Shown piece after piece: positions 14,554 through 19,381 of a stretch of DNA of 19,381 bases. The notes below the pieces were generated by a model, which did no database searches, was not told where the DNA came from, and saw only the letters and a program-made list of their open reading frames with translations. Within the stretch, counting starts at the first letter, position 1. Every line of letters begins with the position of its first letter. The DNA is taken from NCBI GenBank assembly GCA_003598085.1, contig QZKU01000010.1:1-19381 (forward strand), in the 5' to 3' direction. The position numbers and the translations under genes were made by a program. The DNA comes from Candidatus Abyssobacteria bacterium SURF_5. GTDB lineage: Bacteria > Abyssobacteria > SURF-5.

Positions 14554-15780
14554 ATGTACTCGTCAATAAATATACATACATTTCATGATATACGGACGTC
14601 GCTGCATTCGAGCGATCAGGTGAGTGAGGTTTTGAAGTGGATCGCCAAGAAGGCCGCCGATGTTATCGGGGCGAAGGGCGCGCTGGTGCGCATATTCGAT
14701 CTGGAAAAGAATGAATTTGACGCGGCTGCGGCCTATGGCCTGGGCGATCTGTACCTTTCAAGCAAACTACTGTCGCGTCCGGAAATTATCATGGACCTTT
14801 GCCAGTTGAACCAGATCGTGATTATGGACGACATCCTGCATGATCCCCGGGTGCAGCATCCGCGCCAGGCGTGGGAAGAAGGCATCCGGATGATGGTCGA
14901 TGTTCCGTTGAGCATCAAGGATCAGATTGTGGGAATAATCCGGGTGTATCTGACGGAAATCCGCAAGCTTTCCAAGCAGGAACTGAATTTTCTGGTGACC
15001 TGTGCGACGTGCGGGGCGTGCGCGATTGAAAAGGCGCGCGTGATGGAGACGCAGAGATCGCAGTATGATCATCTGGCGATCCAGACGGAGAAGCTTTCGG
15101 CTTTGGGGCGAATGGCTGCCGGTATTGCCCATGAGATAAACAATCCGCTTGCCGGGATTCTGTTATACAGCACGAATCTATTGAAAAAGGTCTCGCAGGA
15201 GAACCCGCTGAGGGAGGGGCTGGAGATCATCGTGCATGAGACGCAGCGGTGTGGGAAGATCATTCAGGAGCTTCTGGAGTTTTCGCGCGAGGGTGAACCG
15301 AACAAAGAACTGGTGGATATCAACTCGGTCATTGAGAAGGCGCTCAGCATCCTTGAGAACGAGTTTCGTCTTCACCACATTGAGATTCGGAAGCAGTTGA
15401 CCGAGGGGATGGCCGAGATCCTTATAGATGCGAACCAGATGGAGCAGGTTTTTGTGAATCTGCTGTTGAACGCGGTGGAGGCCATCCAGGAGCGCGGCGT
15501 GATCACAATCCGGAGCCGTTTCGGGCTGGACGGGAAGAGTGAGATCGTCGAGATCGAAGATACGGGGTGCGGGATACCTCCGGAGGATCTGCCGCGAATA
15601 TTCGAGCCGTTCTTCTCGAGCAAGGCGTCCGGTACGGGACTGGGGCTTGCGGTGAGTTTTGGCATTATACAGAAGCATCAGGGTCATATCAGGGTTTCGA
15701 GCGAGGCCGGGCGCGGCGCCCGTTTCACAGTCGAGTTGCCGCTTCTTCCGGCCAAGAGCGCAATCGAGATACTTGGGTAA
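14554..15780 (+). CDS. GAF-domain sensor histidine kinase (NtrB-like), cytosolic
   Basis: 408 residues with no membrane segment, so it senses an internal signal. An N-terminal GAF domain (about 15-165) is followed by a HisKA dimerisation domain with phospho-histidine His193 in AAGIAHEINNPLAG, and a HATPase domain: N box NQMEQVFVNLLLNAVEAI, G1 DTGCGIP, F box FEPFFSSK, G2 GTGLGLAVSFG. Near the end of the GAF domain is CATCGAC, giving Cys150, Cys153 and Cys156 in a CxxCxxC array where GAF domains normally have small residues; it may bind a metal or Fe-S cluster or act as a thiol switch. ATG 14554 was chosen because GGAG lies six bases before it; the GTG at 14542 has no such site. The stop is 3 bases before the sigma54 activator, its evident partner. 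Confidence 0.92.
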   Translation: MYSSINIHTFHDIRTSLHSSDQVSEVLKWIAKKAADVIGAKGALVRIFDLEKNEFDAAAAYGLGDLYLSSKLLSRPEIIMDLCQLNQIVIMDDILHDPRVQHPRQAWEEGIRMMVDVPLSIKDQIVGIIRVYLTEIRKLSKQELNFLVTCATCGACAIEKARVMETQRSQYDHLAIQTEKLSALGRMAAGIAHEINNPLAGILLYSTNLLKKVSQENPLREGLEIIVHETQRCGKIIQELLEFSREGEPNKELVDINSVIEKALSILENEFRLHHIEIRKQLTEGMAEILIDANQMEQVFVNLLLNAVEAIQERGVITIRSRFGLDGKSEIVEIEDTGCGIPPEDLPRIFEPFFSSKASGTGLGLAVSFGIIQKHQGHIRVSSEAGRGARFTVELPLLPAKSAIEILG

Positions 15781-15783
15781 GAA

Positions 15784-17199
15784 ATGGAAAAAGTATCAAT
15801 ACTTGTCATAGACGATGAACAAATCATCTGCAAGGGCTGCCAACTGACACTGGCCGGCGAGCAACGGACAGTTGACTGTTGTTCTACGGGAACAGCGGGC
15901 ATGAACGCGTTGCGCACCGGCTCGTATGATGTCGTGCTGCTCGACATGAAATTGCCGGACATGGACGGCATGGAGATATTGCGCGCGGTCCGCAAGGAGA
16001 AACCGCGCATCTCGGTCGTCGTAATGACCGGATATTCAACGATCGCGAACGCGGTCGAGGCGATGAAGCTGGGCGCCTTTGATTATCTGACCAAGCCGTT
16101 CACTGACGACCAATTGTCAATCTCTGTCGAAAAGGCAATTGAAAACAAGCGTCTGGTCGAAGAAAACTACTCGCTGCGGCAGGAGTTGCTGATCCGGAGC
16201 GGGTTCAACAACATTGTCGGAGCGAATCCGGCCATTCTGCGAATTTTTGATCAAATACAAAAAATGGCGCCGTCAGACAGCACGGTCCTTATCTTCGGGG
16301 AGAGCGGGACCGGAAAAGAGCTTTTCGCCGCCGCCATTCACGCCCACAGCCCGAGGGCAGCCAAACAGTTTCTGGCCGTCGACTGCAGCGCGCTTTCGCC
16401 GGGCCTTCTTGAGAGCGAGCTTTTCGGGCATGTGAGAGGGGCCTTTACCGGCGCAATACAGAACAAGACCGGCATATTCGAGACGGCCAACGGGGGAACG
16501 CTGTTTCTTGACGACATCGCAAATGTGAGTCTCGATATCCAGGCGAAGCTTCTGCGGGTGCTCGAAGCTCACGAGTACAAGCCGGTGGGCGCAAGCGTGT
16601 TCAAGAGGAGCACCGCGCGGATCATTGCCGCCACAAACAAAGATCTGAGAAAGCTGGTTGATGAGGGAGTTTTCAGGGAAGATTTGTTTTACCGGCTGAA
16701 CGTGTTTCCGATATACCTGCCGCCGCTGCGCGAGCGCAGAGACGACATTCCGATGCTCGCCTATCATTTCCTGAGACATTTCTGCCGCAAGACCGGCAAA
16801 CGAATCAATGGATTCACCGATGACGCGCTCGAAACGCTGGTGAATTACGATTGGCCCGGCAACGTGCGGCAGCTCAAGAACGTGATCGAGCGGCTGGTGA
16901 TCCTGTCGGATTCGGAGACACTGGATCTGGTGTATCTGCTCGATCATTTCCAGATGAAGCGGTCGCTGAAGCCGGACGCGATCCCGTCGACGATCGAGGA
17001 CCTGAACGCGATAAAAAAGGATATTCTGGAAACCACCTTCGGCCAGATCCAGAAGGCATTTATTTTGAAGGCGCTCCAGGCGTGTAACGGAAACATCTCG
17101 CGCGCGGCGGAAAGCGTCGGAATGCAACGGCCCAATTTCCACGCCCTCATGCGCAAGCATAAGATTTCAGCCAAAGACCTGAAGAAACAGATCAGTTAA
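15784..17199 (+). CDS. NtrC-family sigma54-dependent response regulator
   Basis: 471 residues with the full three-domain layout. Receiver: Asp10, Asp11, phospho-acceptor Asp54 in LLDMKLPDMDG, Thr82, Lys104. Central AAA+ domain: Walker A GESGTGKE (172-179), sigma54-contact loop GAFTGA (219-224), Walker B LFLDDI (Asp243, Asp244), and arginine fingers around FREDLFYRLN (Arg298, Arg304). C-terminal Fis-type helix-turn-helix: ALQACNGNISRAAESVGMQRPNFHALMRK (about 433-461). The usual Walker B is LFLDEI; here Glu is replaced by Asp. The protein should oligomerise when phosphorylated by the adjacent kinase and activate sigma54 promoters, most likely the one at 14215-14228. ATG 15784 follows the kinase stop by 3 bases, with only a weak GGGTAAG upstream, suggesting coupled translation. 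Confidence 0.95.
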   Translation: MEKVSILVIDDEQIICKGCQLTLAGEQRTVDCCSTGTAGMNALRTGSYDVVLLDMKLPDMDGMEILRAVRKEKPRISVVVMTGYSTIANAVEAMKLGAFDYLTKPFTDDQLSISVEKAIENKRLVEENYSLRQELLIRSGFNNIVGANPAILRIFDQIQKMAPSDSTVLIFGESGTGKELFAAAIHAHSPRAAKQFLAVDCSALSPGLLESELFGHVRGAFTGAIQNKTGIFETANGGTLFLDDIANVSLDIQAKLLRVLEAHEYKPVGASVFKRSTARIIAATNKDLRKLVDEGVFREDLFYRLNVFPIYLPPLRERRDDIPMLAYHFLRHFCRKTGKRINGFTDDALETLVNYDWPGNVRQLKNVIERLVILSDSETLDLVYLLDHFQMKRSLKPDAIPSTIEDLNAIKKDILETTFGQIQKAFILKALQACNGNISRAAESVGMQRPNFHALMRKHKISAKDLKKQIS

Positions 17200-17481
17200 G
17201 CAGGAACCGCTCTTCAGGATGCCTGATTCTTTCACCACGAATGTTCTCGGACTTTTACAGCGCGGCAAATCCACACCGAAAACGAAATGCGTGACACGCG
17301 TCCTTTCCACGACGTAAAGAATCTAACCACCAAGAAGAAGAACCGCGAAGAAGAAGAGAAAAGCATTAGTCGCCACGAAAGCCCCACGAAACCCACGAAT
17401 CGCGGATTACACAGCTTTTCTGGTTACAATCCAAAACATATTCCGGACTCAATCGGGGACCGGAGAATCTATGCACCGTAG

Positions 17482-17503
17482 GGGCGACCCTGGTGGGTCG
17501 CCC
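17482..17503. repeat. 9-bp perfect GC-rich hairpin (GTAGGGGC-type)
   Basis: GGGCGACCC (17482-17490), loop TGGT, GGGTCGCCC (17495-17503), preceded by gtag. It belongs with the GGGCACGGC hairpin at 1111-1130 and its partial relative near 17603-17629 as variants of one intergenic palindrome family. No T-tract follows. Confidence 0.65.
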
Positions 17504-17530
17504 GCCAGTCTTTGAATTCCGCCATACACC

Positions 17531-17555
17531 ATTCCCCCTTTCGTAAGGGGGGAAT
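17531..17555. repeat. CCCCCTTTCGT-type hairpin
   Basis: ATTCCCCCTT and AAGGGGGGAAT flank a short tcgt loop. It is the third member of the family seen at about 1066-1080 and at 3335-3355. Its neighbours in the gap are other hairpin families, suggesting these elements accumulate in the same places. Confidence 0.65.
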
Positions 17556-17897
17556 CATACCTTCGGAGGGGTCAAGATGATCCCGCGAGGCGGGACGAAT
17601 CAATGGGCGCGTCACGCCGTGCCCCTACATCGGCATTTATCGGCGTTCATCTGCGGATAAGAAATCTTGTCGTAAGTCTCCTTCTCTGCGGAAAGGTGCA
17701 GTTATTTTTCTCTGCCCAAAAATCCACCTTCCGTTATCGAATCCTCATTTCAAAACCTTCATTCGCGTGCATTGGCGTGCATTCGCGGTTCGAATAATCT
17801 CATCTTCGGTTAGATGTTCAATTAAGCTGGATTCCCTGACATATGATATATTGATTCAGGAAGGATCGTTAAGCCGAAGATATCGAGAGGGGGAAGA

Positions 17898-19181
17898 GTG
17901 GGACGGCCGAATGTAATCGTTTTCTTTACGGATCAGCAGCGGTGGGATACGACCGGCGTGCACGGGAATCCGCTCGGGCTGACGCCGAATTTCGACGATA
18001 TTGCCGCGCACGGCACGCATGTCTTCAACTCATTCACGTGCCAGCCGGTGTGCGCGCCCGCGCGCTCGTCGCTTCAGACCGGTCTCTACCCGACGAGGAC
18101 CGGCGTCTGGCGCAACGAGCTGGTCCTTCCGCCAGACATGAAGACGCTGGCTCATCATTTCAGAAGCGGCGGCTATCGCACGGCCTACATCGGCAAATGG
18201 CACCTGGCGAGCGGAGACCCGGTTCCCGAAAACGAAAGAGGCGGCTATGAGTACTGGCTGGGCGCGAACCTCCTCGAATTCACGTCGAGCCCGTATGATA
18301 CGATCATATACGACAACGACAATAGGCCGGTGAAGCTGCCCGGCTATCGCGTGGACGCGTTGACGGACGCCGCGATCCGCTACATTGACGCGCAGCGGGA
18401 GCATCCATTCTTTCTCTTCCTCTCGTTTCTCGATCCGCATCATCAGAATGACATCGACGATTATGTTGCGCCCGACGGTTATCGCGAGCGGTATGCCGAT
18501 CGCTGGATTCCGCCCGATCTGGCGGCGCTCGGCGGCTCGAGCGGCGAACACCTGGCGGGTTACTTCGGCATCATCAAGCGGCTTGATGAGGCGCTTGGCC
18601 GGGTGCTGGACGCGCTGAAGAGCCTTGGTATGAGAGAGCGGACGATCGTGCTGTTTACATCGGATCACGGGTGTCATTTCAAGACGCGGAACTGGGAATA
18701 CAAGCGCTCGTGTCATGAGAGCTCGATCCGGGTGCCGACGGCTCTGCAGGGGCCGGGCTTTGAAGGCCGCGGCCGGATTCGGGAACTGGTGAGCCTGATT
18801 GATCTGCCGCCGACGCTGCTTGATGCCGCCGGTCTGCCGATCCCGCCGGAAATGCAGGGGCGCTCGCTTTTCCGGTTGTTCCGCGGTGATCCGGAGCCGT
18901 GGCCCGAAGAGGTTTTTGTTCAGATCAGCGAGTCGCAGGTAGGCCGCGCGATACGCACGCATCGCTGGAAATACAGCGTGATCGCGCGCGATGCGGAGCC
19001 GTGGTTTGATTCGGCATCGGAAAAGTACAGCGAGGAGTTCCTCTACGATCTGGAGAGGGACCCGAACGAACTGGAGAATCTCGCTGGACTGGAGTCGCAC
19101 CGGAAAGTCGCGGAGGAACTGCGGGCGCGTCTTGTGCGGCGGATGGTCGAGGCGGGGGAAGCCGCGCCGGTTATTGAATGA
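17898..19181 (+). CDS. Type I (formylglycine-dependent) sulfatase, cytosolic
   Basis: 427 residues of the sulfatase/alkaline phosphatase superfamily, expected to hydrolyse a sulfate ester or related mono-ester. The maturation motif CAPARSSLQTG puts the formylglycine precursor at Cys52 and the conserved Arg at 56. Other active-site residues: Asp12 in FFTDQQ, Lys100 and His102 in GKWH, His181/182 in LDPHH, Asp256-His257 in TSDHG, and Lys269. There is no signal peptide, whereas many environmental sulfatases are exported. As a Cys-type enzyme it needs a formylglycine-generating or anSME-type maturase, which is not in this window. The start is GTG 17898, preceded by a purine-rich gagagggggaag. The substrate cannot be told from sequence; aryl or alkyl sulfatase and phosphonate monoester hydrolase relatives are all possible. 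Confidence 0.92.
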   Translation: MGRPNVIVFFTDQQRWDTTGVHGNPLGLTPNFDDIAAHGTHVFNSFTCQPVCAPARSSLQTGLYPTRTGVWRNELVLPPDMKTLAHHFRSGGYRTAYIGKWHLASGDPVPENERGGYEYWLGANLLEFTSSPYDTIIYDNDNRPVKLPGYRVDALTDAAIRYIDAQREHPFFLFLSFLDPHHQNDIDDYVAPDGYRERYADRWIPPDLAALGGSSGEHLAGYFGIIKRLDEALGRVLDALKSLGMRERTIVLFTSDHGCHFKTRNWEYKRSCHESSIRVPTALQGPGFEGRGRIRELVSLIDLPPTLLDAAGLPIPPEMQGRSLFRLFRGDPEPWPEEVFVQISESQVGRAIRTHRWKYSVIARDAEPWFDSASEKYSEEFLYDLERDPNELENLAGLESHRKVAEELRARLVRRMVEAGEAAPVIE

Positions 19182-19381
19182 GGGGAATCTAGTCCACAGG
19201 TTACAGTCCACAGTCCGCAGGGAAATACCATTTGCTTAAGCGCCTTCGAAAGAGGAGGTATGACACATTTTTAAAATCCCCCTTAATTATACTAAGTTAA
19301 GTAGTTAAGAGCTGTCAAATCGTGGAAATCTCGTCTGGCACCACGGGCAGTAGCCACCCATTCTAATCAGGAGGACCTGGA
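19182..19381 (+). other. Non-coding tail ending in a ribosome binding site for the next gene
   Basis: No gene is contained here. It starts with a decayed phrase gtccacaggttacagtccacagtccgcag (19192-19220) of dispersed-repeat character. A short direct repeat AGTTAAG occurs twice near 19295-19311, and CGTGG/CCACG (about 19321-19345) could form a hairpin. The final bases contain AGGAGG (19369-19374); with a six-base spacer the last base of the window could be the first base of a start codon, so a plus-strand gene probably begins at the right edge. Confidence 0.45.

Larger units (their letters stand above)
17200..17897. repeat. Repeat-rich intergenic region
   Basis: No gene is supported in about 700 bases. 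From 17230 to 17410 there are decayed phrases with cacgaa and ccacgaa repeated several times (for example ccacgaaagccccacgaaacccacgaa). A perfect 9-bp hairpin GGGCGACCC/GGGTCGCCC lies at 17482-17503, another ATTCCCCCTT/AAGGGGGGAAT at 17531-17555, and TCCCGC/GCGGGA at 17581-17595. The stretch atcggcatttatcggcgttcatctgcgg (17628-17655) and the phrases near 17765-17795 are of the same dispersed type. Several pieces match the 743-1307 gap. A partial inverted repeat CCTGA-N16-TCAGG (17835-17860) precedes the sulfatase and might be an operator. Confidence 0.7.

Noticed and set aside
19260-19293. Sigma70 promoter in the right-hand tail (ATGACA and TATACT)
   Set aside because: The spacer would be 22 bases, too long for a working promoter.

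Overview
The window looks like part of the genome of an uncultivated, anaerobic, Gram-negative-type bacterium with moderately GC-rich DNA. The signs are a NAD-linked molybdenum/tungsten formate dehydrogenase with many Fe-S clusters, a sigma54 activator with its histidine kinase, a YgiQ radical-SAM protein, and intergenic regions full of decayed palindromic repeats of a kind common in environmental deltaproteobacteria-like and candidate-phylum genomes. The sequence alone does not let me name a phylum.

Layout. 1-742 (+): C-terminal end of a probable SNF2-type helicase, cut by the window edge. 743-1307: repeat-rich gap. 1308-3173 (-): YgiQ-type radical SAM protein. 3174-3517: second repeat-bearing gap. 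3518-4804 (+): DUF362 protein with a cysteine-rich tail, convergent with 4835-6256 (-), a CapK/PaaK-type adenylate-forming ligase. A near-consensus sigma70 promoter (6385-6413) then drives 6442-7338 (+), an unusual fusion of an XRE helix-turn-helix to a PTS EIIA domain, followed by a short zinc-ribbon protein (7494-7796). A strong hairpin at 7838-7857 separates this from the next block.

Core of the window, 7951-17199. A minus-strand operon reads receiver-domain protein (14153 to 13479), NuoE-like subunit, NuoF/HydB-like subunit, then formate dehydrogenase alpha subunit (ending at 7951). Diverging from it on the plus strand are a GAF histidine kinase (14554-15780) and an NtrC-family sigma54 activator (15784-17199). 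The 400-bp space between holds a good sigma54 (-24/-12) promoter facing the formate dehydrogenase operon, a perfect 6-6-6 palindrome about 128 bp upstream of its expected start site (a natural place for an activator), and a sigma70-like promoter facing the kinase. I infer that the kinase/activator pair switches on the formate dehydrogenase.

The most unusual observation is that the receiver protein heading the operon and the formate dehydrogenase alpha subunit ending it finish in the same roughly 61-residue helical module. The two copies align without a gap, with 18 identical positions by my count. This suggests a dedicated module linking a signalling protein to the enzyme, or two proteins reading the same partner.

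17200-17897 is a third repeat-laden gap. It is followed by a cytosolic type-I sulfatase (17898-19181, +) and a 200-base tail ending in a ribosome binding site for a gene beyond the window.
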